A stretch of DNA of 64,000 nucleotides from assembly GCF_001083785.1 (NCBI RefSeq), contig NZ_LAVL01000021.1, positions 1 to 64,000 of the forward strand, in the 5' to 3' direction. The translations under genes were made by a program, and so were the position numbers. A model generated the notes under the pieces. That model was not told the origin of the DNA, made no database searches, and saw only the letters and a list, made by a program, of their open reading frames with translations. Each line of letters starts with the position of its first letter. Positions within the stretch are counted from its first letter, which is position 1. The DNA comes from Nonomuraea sp. SBT364 (GTDB lineage Bacteria > Actinomycetota > Actinomycetes > Streptosporangiales > Streptosporangiaceae). Below are positions 32,252-41,111 of the stretch, one piece after another.

Positions 32252-34453
32252 ATGTCTGGCGCGGTTCGTGGCTACGCTGGGGGCGTCTTGGCCGTCGTCG
32301 ATGGGCACGCGGGCGATCCGCGGGCCGTCGAGTTGCGGAACGCCGCCGACGCGCTCGATGCGGCGCTGGGCGCGCCCGCATCCCTTGACCCGGCACTGGC
32401 CAGATGGCGCGCGGCCATGGGCGCCGTGCGTGACTGGCTGGCTGCCTACGTGCTCGCGGGCTTGCCGCTGCCGAAACCGTCGTTGCAGGACTGGGCAGCC
32501 GACGACGGCGTCCGCCTGGGCGCGGGCCTCGGCCCGTTCGCGGTGGAGGCCGTGTGCCCGTCGCTGCTGCTGCCCGACCCGCGCAACGCGGCCGCGCCCG
32601 CCATCGCGGTCGGCCCGCTGCCGCCGAAGAACGTCAGTGCCCGCGTTGATGCCGGTGTCGTGGCCGGCGGGGGCTCCCTCGATGTGCTCCCGGACGGGAC
32701 GCGCGGAGTGCTGGGGCTGGACCTCGGCGTGGTCGAAGTGGCGGCGCTGGCGAGCCTGCGCCAAGTGGACGGCCGGTCCTCGGCCGCTGCGGTCTTCTCG
32801 GCGGGCTTCTCGCCGGGCCTGCAGCTCGGGTTCGGTTTCCAGTTGTCGCGGGTGGGTGGCGTCATCGGCGCCAACCGCGGCGTGGACCCTCAGGCACTGG
32901 CCGCCCCGCTGCGTGACGGCAGCGCGGGAGAGGTGCTGTTCCCGCTCGACCTCGGCAACGGCGCCCGCAACGCGCTCGCCGCGCTGGAGACCATCCTGCC
33001 GCCCAGAGCCGGTGTGTCCGTCGCAGGGCCGACCCTGCGGCTGTCCTGGCTGGAGATCGCCGGCCAGGGCTTTTGCTCATTCGACCTGGCCGTGCTGATG
33101 GAACTGCCGGGCCCGCAGCGGGTGGTTGTCGTCGGGGTCGCGCGCGCGGGTATCCCGCCCGTGCTGAAGCTGCGGGTCGACGTGGCCGGCGTGATCGACC
33201 TGGTCCAGAGCACGGTGGCCGTGGACGCGAGTCTGATCGACAGCGGCCTGCTCGGCGTCTTCAGCGTGTACGGCGACCTGGCGTTCCGGCAATGCTGGGG
33301 GCCGCAGGCCCACACCGTGCTGACCGCCGGGGGCTTCTACCCGGGCTTCCGCCCCGAGCCGGCCGTCATCCCCCCACTGCGCCGCCTCGGCTACCACCTG
33401 GACGTCCCCGTTCCCGGAATCTCCCTACGGGCCGAGGGCTACCTGGCGGTCACGTCCAACAGCGTCCAGCTCGGCGGCCGGATCGAGGCGAACGTGGGCA
33501 TGGCGGGCTGCCGCGCGCGCGGGTTCCTCGCCGTCGACTCCATCGTCCAGTTCACCCCGTTCCACGTGCACGCAGAGGTCAGCGCCGGTTTCGAGGTCAG
33601 AGTCCTCGGGGTGACGTTCTGCGGGGTACGCCTCGACGGCACCTTGGACGGACCCGGCCCGGTCACCCTGCGTGGCAGGCTCACTGTCGAGACTTTCCTG
33701 CACGACTTCCACTTCGATGAGACCTTCACCTTCGGCAGCGGTGGCGGCGGCGCCGTGCAGGTGGCGCCGACGCGGGCGGCGCAGGTGCTGAGGGACGAAG
33801 TGCGGCCGCAGGCGCTGCGCCCGGCCGGCGGGAGCGACCCTGACGTCGTGCCCGCCGGGCTGCCGGTGCCACCGGGGATGGCGCTGATCAGTCCGCGCGG
33901 CGGGGTGTGCTGGCAACAGCGCAGGGTGCCGCTGAACATCCCGATCGATCGTCTTGACGGTGCGCCGCTCGGTGGTGTCCAGACCGTCACGGTGACGGCT
34001 CCGCGGTTGACGTCCACCGTCGCGGACTTGTTCGCGCCGGGCTCGTTCATCGCTCTGGCCCAGGCTGAGGCGCTGAACCGGCCCGCGTTCGAGCAGTTGC
34101 CCGCCGGAGTCGTCTGTTCGGGTGGTGAGGACCTCGCCGGCCGCGCGAACCCGCAGCCGACCGGGCACAAGGTGTTCAAGAAGGTCCGCACGGAATCTCT
34201 GGCCCTGCTTTTCGAGGCCGACGTCTTGGCGTTGCCGGGAATCCTGGCCGGGATGCTCACCGCCCGGGACGCCGCCCCGTCACCCGCCACCACGGCTCCG
34301 ATCGTCGAGGTTCAGAGCGAGTCCTGGATCGCCACCCACGACGAGTTCGTATGCGACAGCGCGACCGCCGCCCATCAGAGCGCCAGGCTTCATGGCGGTT
34401 TCGCCGTCGCCGAACCCGATTTCGTCGAACCCGTCTTGCTGGAGGGGCTGTGA
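32252..34453 (+). CDS. DUF6603-domain protein, first gene of the four-gene operon
   Basis: 733 residues. The N-terminal ~130 residues are helical (ALDAALGAPASLDPALARWR). The middle (~130-510) is a long beta-rich DUF6603-type domain: AVFSAGFSPGLQLGFGFQLS with RVGGVIGANRGVDPQALAAP, PTLRLSWLEIAG and SLRAEGYLAVTSNSVQLGGR. A Gly linker (GSGGGG) leads to a ~220-residue C-terminal domain ending in EPDFVEPVLLEGL. There is no signal peptide or membrane helix. The stop overlaps the next start (GTGA). DUF6603 has no known function; a large beta scaffold is suggested by its repeats (inference). Confidence 0.75.
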   Translation: MSGAVRGYAGGVLAVVDGHAGDPRAVELRNAADALDAALGAPASLDPALARWRAAMGAVRDWLAAYVLAGLPLPKPSLQDWAADDGVRLGAGLGPFAVEAVCPSLLLPDPRNAAAPAIAVGPLPPKNVSARVDAGVVAGGGSLDVLPDGTRGVLGLDLGVVEVAALASLRQVDGRSSAAAVFSAGFSPGLQLGFGFQLSRVGGVIGANRGVDPQALAAPLRDGSAGEVLFPLDLGNGARNALAALETILPPRAGVSVAGPTLRLSWLEIAGQGFCSFDLAVLMELPGPQRVVVVGVARAGIPPVLKLRVDVAGVIDLVQSTVAVDASLIDSGLLGVFSVYGDLAFRQCWGPQAHTVLTAGGFYPGFRPEPAVIPPLRRLGYHLDVPVPGISLRAEGYLAVTSNSVQLGGRIEANVGMAGCRARGFLAVDSIVQFTPFHVHAEVSAGFEVRVLGVTFCGVRLDGTLDGPGPVTLRGRLTVETFLHDFHFDETFTFGSGGGGAVQVAPTRAAQVLRDEVRPQALRPAGGSDPDVVPAGLPVPPGMALISPRGGVCWQQRRVPLNIPIDRLDGAPLGGVQTVTVTAPRLTSTVADLFAPGSFIALAQAEALNRPAFEQLPAGVVCSGGEDLAGRANPQPTGHKVFKKVRTESLALLFEADVLALPGILAGMLTARDAAPSPATTAPIVEVQSESWIATHDEFVCDSATAAHQSARLHGGFAVAEPDFVEPVLLEGL

Positions 34454-36924
34454 CGCCCGAGTTCGTGTCCTGGCAGCGCCCGGCAGTGTACGCGCTGGCC
34501 ACCGAGGAGGGCCTGCCCAGCGACCCGAGGCTGACCGCCACCCTTGCGCTGACTCTGCACGACGACCTGGGCGAGATCCCGGCGGCGGCCGGATTCCTGC
34601 TCGCCGGCCCGGGGGACGTGGCCATGCTGGCCGCGGGGCAGGTCACCGGGCGCCGCCCGCACCCCGGTTGCCCCGATGCGGACTCGACGATGATGCCGCA
34701 CGTCGAGCTCGCCGCACCTGACCTGCCGTGGCGTTACTCCCGGGCCCGGCATGTCGCCGGCGCTCCCCGGGTGCGGCCCTGGCTCGTCCTCGTGGTGGGA
34801 AGCCGGGAAGAGGTGAGCCTGCTGCCGGACGGGCGGGTGCGGCTCAGCGGCGCCGAGTTGTTCGCCCAGCATCCGCTGGCGGCCTCGCATCGCTGGGCGC
34901 ACGTGCACCGCACCCCTGGCGGAACGTTCTCCAGGATCCTCAGCCCGAGACTGCTGCATCCGGGCCGCGATTACGTGGCCGCGCTCGTGCCCGGCTGGCG
35001 GTTGCTGCCCGGCCGGCAACTGGCCGATGCCTGGCAGGACGGAACGGACGCGGTGACGCTGCCGTGCTTCGACAGGTGGAGTTTCCGCACCACAGCCGAC
35101 GCGGGGGACTTCGCCACGGTCGCCGCCCGGCTGGAGCCGCTCAGCCCGGCCGAGACGACGATGCTGGCGGACAAGCAGTTCGGCCGAGCCCACGTGGAAG
35201 CACTGGGCGTGACACTGTCGGCCGGCGCGGCACTCACCGCGGTCACGGCCCCGGCAATCGGCCCGCTGCCCTCGCACGTGGCCGCCGGCGTGGAGAAGCT
35301 GACCGAGGACCAGCCCGGGGACGCCCCCTGGGTGCTCAGGCTGCCGCGCTACGACGTGCCGTGGCATCCCGGCCCGGTCGACGGCGAGCCGTGGGCGTGG
35401 CCGCCGCCCGGCGACGACGTGCCTCCCGGCGGCTGGCGGCGGGAGTTGCGGTTGGACCCGCGTCACCGGGGGGCGGCCGGGCTGGGCGCCTGGATCGCGA
35501 TCGCCTGGCAGGACCGCATCGCCCTGGCCGCCGCGCAGCAGGCCGGGGCGGTGGCCACCGCGGCCCAGCGGATCCGGCACCTTGCCCTCGGCCTGCGTGC
35601 CGCGGGCAGCCTCTGGCGGGGGCGCGTGCCGGAAGAACCTCTCGCGCGTCTGGCCGTGCTGGCGCCGCTGCTGGCCCGGATGCCGGTGGCCGGAGGAGGC
35701 AACGCCCTGCAGGCCGTCGCCGGGCGTACTCCGGCCCTGGTGCCCGCGCTTTTCTCCAGCGCCGCCCGCCGCCTGTTGCGCAGGCGCGGGCCGCTGCACC
35801 GCTCCGCCCAGGACGGAGCCACCTCGCTCGCCACCCTGATCGCAGCGGCCAACACCTGCCCGCCACAACAGCGCCTGCCTGAGACCGACCAGCAGATCGC
35901 CGACAGGGTGGCCGACCTCGATGAGTCCCTCCCCCGACAGCTGAGAGATCGGGCCCATGACGTGTTCCACGAGTTCTTCGATCAGGAGACCACCGGCATG
36001 CTGCTCGAAACCCTCCAGCCGGAGGACCTGATCGACCTCGTCAGGCAGACGCCGCCCGAACAGGAGTGCCGCCCGCTGCCGGACCTGGGGGCCTTCGCCG
36101 ACTCGGTCGCCGCGGCCGTGGACCCGGAAGCCGACCGGCCGGTCGCCGTGCGCCGGGTGCTCGGCACGCTCCGCGGCCTGCGCGAGCCCCTGCTCGCCGA
36201 ACCCGACGTCGCGCCGGAGTTGGACATCCCGCTCTGGCGGTTCCTGGCCGACCACGCGCCGGACTGGCTGCTGCCGGGCGCCGGGGACATCCCGCCCGAT
36301 CGCGTGCTGGCGGTGCAGAGCAACCCGAGCTTCGTCGAGGCGGTGCTGCTGGGCGCGAACGCGCAGACGATCGGCGAGTTGCGGTGGCGCAACCTGCCGA
36401 TCACGTCCCGATGGACGCCGTTGCGCCGGTTCTGGCAGCGCATCGATGTGGAAGGCGACGCCGTGGCCACCGACCTCCGCCCGGTCGTCGCACTCGATAC
36501 CGGCCAGCCGCTCTGGCCGGAGGCCACCGGACTGGGCGACGACACGCACCAATCCGATCCCGAGCGCGGTGCCGAACTGGTGATCGTGCTGCACACCGAA
36601 CTGTTCCGGCGATACCCGGCCACCGCCGTCTACCTGGCCCCGAACCCCGGCGGCACGGGTGAGTGGAGTCAGGTGCCCGACGTGGACAACGCGGGCACCC
36701 TACGCGAGTACGCCGCCTTCAGCGGACGGCTCACTCCCGATCTCGTCTTCTTCGGCTTCGGCCTGCCGCCCGCCGCCGGTGAGGACCATTGGCTGGTGCT
36801 GGAGGAGCCGCCGCCGGGATACCGGTTCCGCCGCCCGTCGGGTGGCGGTGCGCCGGACGCTGCCGGGTTCGCCGCGGTGACGTTCGCCCCTCCCACCCGT
36901 GTCTTCCTCGGGAACCTGCTGTGA
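34450..36924 (+). CDS. Large protein of unknown function, second gene of the DUF6603 operon
   Basis: 824 residues from the GTG at 34450, which overlaps the previous stop. I recognise no catalytic domain. It opens with VTPEFVSWQRPAVYALATEE, has a beta-rich first ~350 residues (LRLPRYDVPWHPGPVDGEPW), a helical middle (ARLAVLAPLLARMPVAGG; ADRVADLDESLPRQLRDRAH) and a conserved-looking late part, RVLAVQSNPSFVEAVLLGAN, NLPITSRWTPLRRFWQR and ELVIVLHTELFRRYPATAVY. There is no signal peptide or membrane helix. It overlaps the next gene by four bases (GTGA), implying stoichiometric synthesis with it. Confidence 0.7.
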   Translation: MTPEFVSWQRPAVYALATEEGLPSDPRLTATLALTLHDDLGEIPAAAGFLLAGPGDVAMLAAGQVTGRRPHPGCPDADSTMMPHVELAAPDLPWRYSRARHVAGAPRVRPWLVLVVGSREEVSLLPDGRVRLSGAELFAQHPLAASHRWAHVHRTPGGTFSRILSPRLLHPGRDYVAALVPGWRLLPGRQLADAWQDGTDAVTLPCFDRWSFRTTADAGDFATVAARLEPLSPAETTMLADKQFGRAHVEALGVTLSAGAALTAVTAPAIGPLPSHVAAGVEKLTEDQPGDAPWVLRLPRYDVPWHPGPVDGEPWAWPPPGDDVPPGGWRRELRLDPRHRGAAGLGAWIAIAWQDRIALAAAQQAGAVATAAQRIRHLALGLRAAGSLWRGRVPEEPLARLAVLAPLLARMPVAGGGNALQAVAGRTPALVPALFSSAARRLLRRRGPLHRSAQDGATSLATLIAAANTCPPQQRLPETDQQIADRVADLDESLPRQLRDRAHDVFHEFFDQETTGMLLETLQPEDLIDLVRQTPPEQECRPLPDLGAFADSVAAAVDPEADRPVAVRRVLGTLRGLREPLLAEPDVAPELDIPLWRFLADHAPDWLLPGAGDIPPDRVLAVQSNPSFVEAVLLGANAQTIGELRWRNLPITSRWTPLRRFWQRIDVEGDAVATDLRPVVALDTGQPLWPEATGLGDDTHQSDPERGAELVIVLHTELFRRYPATAVYLAPNPGGTGEWSQVPDVDNAGTLREYAAFSGRLTPDLVFFGFGLPPAAGEDHWLVLEEPPPGYRFRRPSGGGAPDAAGFAAVTFAPPTRVFLGNLL

Positions 36925-39900
36925 CCGGCCGCCGAGACCCCGTGCAGAGCGCGCGGGACGCCCGCGAGGCGGGGCTGCGCCGGGTGGCGCAGTTGGCCGC
37001 CGAACTGGCCGCGACGCCGGGCTGGCTCTTGGCCGGCGACCCGTCCCGGCTGGACGACCCCGGGCACCGGGCCGCCGCCGAGCGGGCGACCGGGTGGATG
37101 GCCGAGCTGGAGGCCGCCCGTCTGGGGTTGGCCGCGCTCGACGCGGAGCTCGACGCACTCGACGGGCCTCGGACGGAGGACGAGTTCCTCTTCACGGAAT
37201 GGTCGCTCTGGCTCCCCGCCGTACCTGATGCCGAGACGCTGCTCGCCGAACTGCGCCCCGACCCGCGGCGGCTCTTTCTCGGCGACGAGCCGCGGATGAG
37301 CGCCGAGACCGCGCGCCGCCTCGTCGACACCGTCGCGGCCAACGGCGGCGACGTTGGCGACCGTGAAGCCTTCGTGCACGACGCCATGCTGTCCGACGAC
37401 GACGTGCTCGACTTGGAGCACACCGCACGGACCCGGCTCGACCCCCTGCCCGGCGACCAGGCGATCGGTGTTCTGCTGCCGCTCCGGTTGGAAACCCGAT
37501 TCAGTCCGCGTGAGCACAGCGGCGATCCGTGGAAGCTGCGGGTGCGGGTGCATCCCGACCCCGTCGCGCTCGCCGCTCCGCCGCCCGCACCCACCGTGGC
37601 CGAGGCGGAACTGGTCGCCTTGTGCTGGAGCCGATGCGACGGCGACCTGAGCACCGACATGGGAGAGGCGGCGTTTCGCGCGCTCGCGCAGGCGGTCGGC
37701 GGCGGGCGCGCCGCCCACCTGCTGCGCACCGTGCCCGTGGTACCGGCGGATGATGGCTTCACCGCCTCGGGCACGTACCGCGATCAAGGAGATCGGTCCG
37801 TGGACCACCGCGCCGCGCTGCCCGACGTGCTCCAGCTATGGGGCGAGGAGGGTGGCGGCGGCCTGCGACTCCTCGGTGAGCTGCGACCGGATCACGCCGG
37901 CATCGCCGAACAGGCCGACTTCGACTCCTCGCTGAGCCCTCTCGAGCACGGCGTGATGCCCGAACTGTGGTGGAACTCCTATCAGGCCGCCGAACGGGTC
38001 GGCCTGGCCACGGAGGTGGTCCTGCCCGACGGGCCGCACCTCGACGTGCTCCTCGTCACCGGACTCGGCGGCAGCCGCCCCGGCGATGCCTTCGAAGCGC
38101 AGGCCGGCCGGGGCGCCCTCGGCGTCGTCGCCCCGATGACACCGACCAACACCGTCGCCGGGGCGCCCGCCGCTGACCTCGGCCGTGATCCGGCGACGTG
38201 GCTCGCCGTCGCCCGCTCGCACGGGGGCGGCACCGCGGACGGGCTCGTGTTCTGGCTCACCGGGGAACCGACGCTCCACGGCGTCCCGGCCGCCGACACG
38301 TCCCTGCTCGCGTCGGTGCCGCCGCTGGTGACCGCGCTCTGGCCGGTGCTGTGGCAACGCTGGCTCAAGGACGTCGTGGGCGCCCCGCACGAGGTGCTCG
38401 GGATGGGCGACTGGGCCGCCCGGCTGCTCGCTCCCCTCGGCCCAGCCCCGGTCCTGCGGGTGGGTGACGTCCCGTATGGCGTGCTGCCCGCCGCCGACCT
38501 GTCCCGGTGGAGGGCCGGGCCACAGGACCCACCGTGGGAAGCCCCGCTGGTCAAGGCGCTGGACACGGTGCTGCCACACTGGGCCGGGACCGCGGCCGGG
38601 GCAGGCACCGCGGCCGGAGCCGGCCCCGGGGAACTGCTGGCCATCCTCGGCCAAGTCCCCACCAGCCGCGCCCCCGGCTCCCGGCTCCTGCTACCACTTG
38701 AGCCGATCATGCTGCTGCGCAGCCTGGCCGTCGACGAGCAGCCGTGGCAGGTGGCTCTGCGCTGGCGGGAGAACGCCGCGGCGGTGCTGGATCTCGCCGC
38801 CGCGCTGGACGCGACCCAGTATCCGCTGCGGCGTTACCTGGCGTACGGCTACGTCGAGCCGGCGCCCCCGGGCAAGGAAGACGTGCGGGAACTGCTCCAC
38901 CGCTATCTGGACATGCCGTGGGAGGCGCTGGCGTTCCTCCCGAGCGAGGATGATCACCAGAGCGAGACCGGCCACCCACTGCTCGTGCGGCTGGTGCGCC
39001 AGTCGCTGCTCCTGACCCAGGCCGAAGTCTCCCGCCTCGACGCCGATCATTGGCCGTTCTGGACCCCGCACTACCTTCCGCCGGTGTACGAAGCCGAGCG
39101 GCTGGCCGAGGACGCGAGGCGGGGCGAGACCGTCGCCGAGCTGCCCGACTACGCCCTGGACCTGCTCGGCGAGCAGATTCCGCCCGACTCTCGCGTGGCG
39201 GCGATCACCCGGCAGTTCCTCGACGTCAGGCAGGCCGTGCGGCAACTGGCCGAGCTCGGCGACGGACTGGCCGAGGGCGGGGCTCTGACGCCGGCCATCA
39301 CCGCCGTCCTGGACTCGGCGAGCCACCGCATCGACCCGTGGGCCACCGCCCCGGCCACCCGCCGGCTGCGCCGGCTGGCCGCCCGGAACGTACGACGCCA
39401 CCTGGGCGCCTACGGCTGGGTCGACGACCTGAGCCCTGCCGAGGACCCCACACCGCCCACCCGAGCCGGACTGCTGCACGCGCCCGGCCACAGCCAGGCC
39501 ATGTCCGCCGCCGTGCTGCGCGATCACGCGGTACACGACGACGACCCGCGCTGGCGGATCGCCACGAGGTCTGATCAGGTCCGCCTGGCCGCCCGGCTCG
39601 GCGCGGACGTCCGGCTGGGCGTGCATCCCAGCGAGGCGATCGGCCGCGAGATCGAGCGCCGCGTGGGAGATCCTGCCCGGGTTCTCGAACTGCGCCGACG
39701 CTTCGCGCCACGTCCGGAGCAGGCCGGGCGACGCGTCTGTGACGGGCTCATGATCCTCGACGCCGGCCCGGCGGACCTTCCCACGTGGCTCGGCTCGCTG
39801 GAGGATCTGCGCGAGGTGCTGGACACCTACGGCGACCTGCTGGTCGCCGACGCCGTCCACCACGTGGTCTCCGGGCGGGGAGCGCAGGCGCAGGAGGCGA

Positions 39901-41111
39901 TGGAGGCGGCCGCAGGGCTCGCCGCGCCGCCGGAACTGCGGCTGCTGCAGACCCAGCGGCAGGGCGCGTCAGTGCGCACCACGGTTCTCATCGCCCTGCC
40001 GCTTCCGGCAGCGCACGACCCCGCCTCACCGGTGACCACCGCCGACCCGGCCCTGGCCACCCTGCTACGTGACCGATCCGGTCCCGCCACGAGCTGGACG
40101 TGGACCCGCGACGGCGCTTCCGTCACCCTGGCAGACCTGGGCCTCGACGTCCCCGACACGGTGCTGATCACGCAGCAGCGGCTGGACGAGCTCGCCGCAG
40201 GACTGCTCGGCGGGCCCGCCGACCGCGGCACCGCGCCCGCCGAACGCGCGGACCTCGAACGGCTCTGCACCCTGCTCGACGCCCAGCGCGGCCTGCCCGA
40301 CCTGGTCAGCCCTGCCGGCGACACCGCCGCGAACGAGCTGCGTACCCGGCTCGGCGCCCTGCGAACGGCCGCCGCGGACGTACTCGCCGGGCTGGCCGCA
40401 CAACCACCGCAGACCGGGCCCGCCTTGCGCTGGGGCCTGTCCTCCGACCCGGTGGAGGCCACCGAAACGCTGACCGCCCGCCTCGAACAAGCAGGCGACC
40501 CGGGCGACGACGCCGGCGCCGACGAGGCGGCACTCGGCGACCGGATCCGGGCTCTGCTCGCACCGGTCGCCGGACTGGCCCTGCTGTGCACCGGCACCCT
40601 GCCCACCATGGTCGCCGCGCGCACCCTCGACCGAGACTGGCTCGAAGTGATGGCCGCCGTGCGACCGGCGCTGGCCAGGTTGGAAGCCCACCAACTCCGG
40701 CACCCGTGGCCCGCGGCCGCCGACGACCCGGCCCGGCTGTGGGTACGACCCGAACCGGGCGAACATCGCGTGATCGTCTACGGCCCCGCCTGCACCGGGG
40801 GCGCCCCTGCCGCGATCGGCCTGCTCGACGACTGGGCCGAAACGGTGCCCGGTGACCAGCACACCACGTTCGCGGCGTTCGGCTTCGACGCCCCCAGAGC
40901 CCGTGCGCCGCAGGCGGTGCTGCTGGCCGTACCATCCGACGAGCAGCGACCGCTCACCGTGGAGGCGCTGCCCGGCATCGTGCTCGCCACCCGCGAACTG
41001 GCCAAGGCCAGGATGGTCCAGCCCGACCAGCTCGGCACCTGGGCCGCCGCGCTGCCCACCTCGATGATCCTGGGCGCCGGGCCCGCCGGGACGAACCTCG
41101 TGGAGCCCTGA
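36921..41111 (+). CDS. Very large protein of unknown function, third gene of the DUF6603 operon
   Basis: 1396 residues from the GTG at 36921. Alternating helical and beta segments run throughout: a coiled N-terminus (RRVAQLAAELAATPG), LPGDQAIGVLLPLRLETRFS (~residue 175), VGDVPYGVLPAADLSRW (~510), YRYLDMPWEALAF-like RYLDMPWEALAFLPSEDD (~660), helical repeats (~730-1250), and a C-terminal block with IGLLDDWAETVPGDQHTTFA, AFGFDAPRARAPQAVLLAVP and MVQPDQLGTWAAALP. The last block is a recurring feature of uncharacterised giant proteins that accompany LGRQWQ proteins like the next gene (family memory). Soluble and not obviously enzymatic. Confidence 0.7.
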   Translation: MTGRRDPVQSARDAREAGLRRVAQLAAELAATPGWLLAGDPSRLDDPGHRAAAERATGWMAELEAARLGLAALDAELDALDGPRTEDEFLFTEWSLWLPAVPDAETLLAELRPDPRRLFLGDEPRMSAETARRLVDTVAANGGDVGDREAFVHDAMLSDDDVLDLEHTARTRLDPLPGDQAIGVLLPLRLETRFSPREHSGDPWKLRVRVHPDPVALAAPPPAPTVAEAELVALCWSRCDGDLSTDMGEAAFRALAQAVGGGRAAHLLRTVPVVPADDGFTASGTYRDQGDRSVDHRAALPDVLQLWGEEGGGGLRLLGELRPDHAGIAEQADFDSSLSPLEHGVMPELWWNSYQAAERVGLATEVVLPDGPHLDVLLVTGLGGSRPGDAFEAQAGRGALGVVAPMTPTNTVAGAPAADLGRDPATWLAVARSHGGGTADGLVFWLTGEPTLHGVPAADTSLLASVPPLVTALWPVLWQRWLKDVVGAPHEVLGMGDWAARLLAPLGPAPVLRVGDVPYGVLPAADLSRWRAGPQDPPWEAPLVKALDTVLPHWAGTAAGAGTAAGAGPGELLAILGQVPTSRAPGSRLLLPLEPIMLLRSLAVDEQPWQVALRWRENAAAVLDLAAALDATQYPLRRYLAYGYVEPAPPGKEDVRELLHRYLDMPWEALAFLPSEDDHQSETGHPLLVRLVRQSLLLTQAEVSRLDADHWPFWTPHYLPPVYEAERLAEDARRGETVAELPDYALDLLGEQIPPDSRVAAITRQFLDVRQAVRQLAELGDGLAEGGALTPAITAVLDSASHRIDPWATAPATRRLRRLAARNVRRHLGAYGWVDDLSPAEDPTPPTRAGLLHAPGHSQAMSAAVLRDHAVHDDDPRWRIATRSDQVRLAARLGADVRLGVHPSEAIGREIERRVGDPARVLELRRRFAPRPEQAGRRVCDGLMILDAGPADLPTWLGSLEDLREVLDTYGDLLVADAVHHVVSGRGAQAQEAMEAAAGLAAPPELRLLQTQRQGASVRTTVLIALPLPAAHDPASPVTTADPALATLLRDRSGPATSWTWTRDGASVTLADLGLDVPDTVLITQQRLDELAAGLLGGPADRGTAPAERADLERLCTLLDAQRGLPDLVSPAGDTAANELRTRLGALRTAAADVLAGLAAQPPQTGPALRWGLSSDPVEATETLTARLEQAGDPGDDAGADEAALGDRIRALLAPVAGLALLCTGTLPTMVAARTLDRDWLEVMAAVRPALARLEAHQLRHPWPAAADDPARLWVRPEPGEHRVIVYGPACTGGAPAAIGLLDDWAETVPGDQHTTFAAFGFDAPRARAPQAVLLAVPSDEQRPLTVEALPGIVLATRELAKARMVQPDQLGTWAAALPTSMILGAGPAGTNLVEP

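Noticed and set aside
34390..36594. 734-codon open frame on the minus strand
   Set aside because: It is antisense to the second gene of the DUF6603 operon. Long antisense frames are expected at this GC content, and the translation is Gly/Arg/Gln-rich with no domain.
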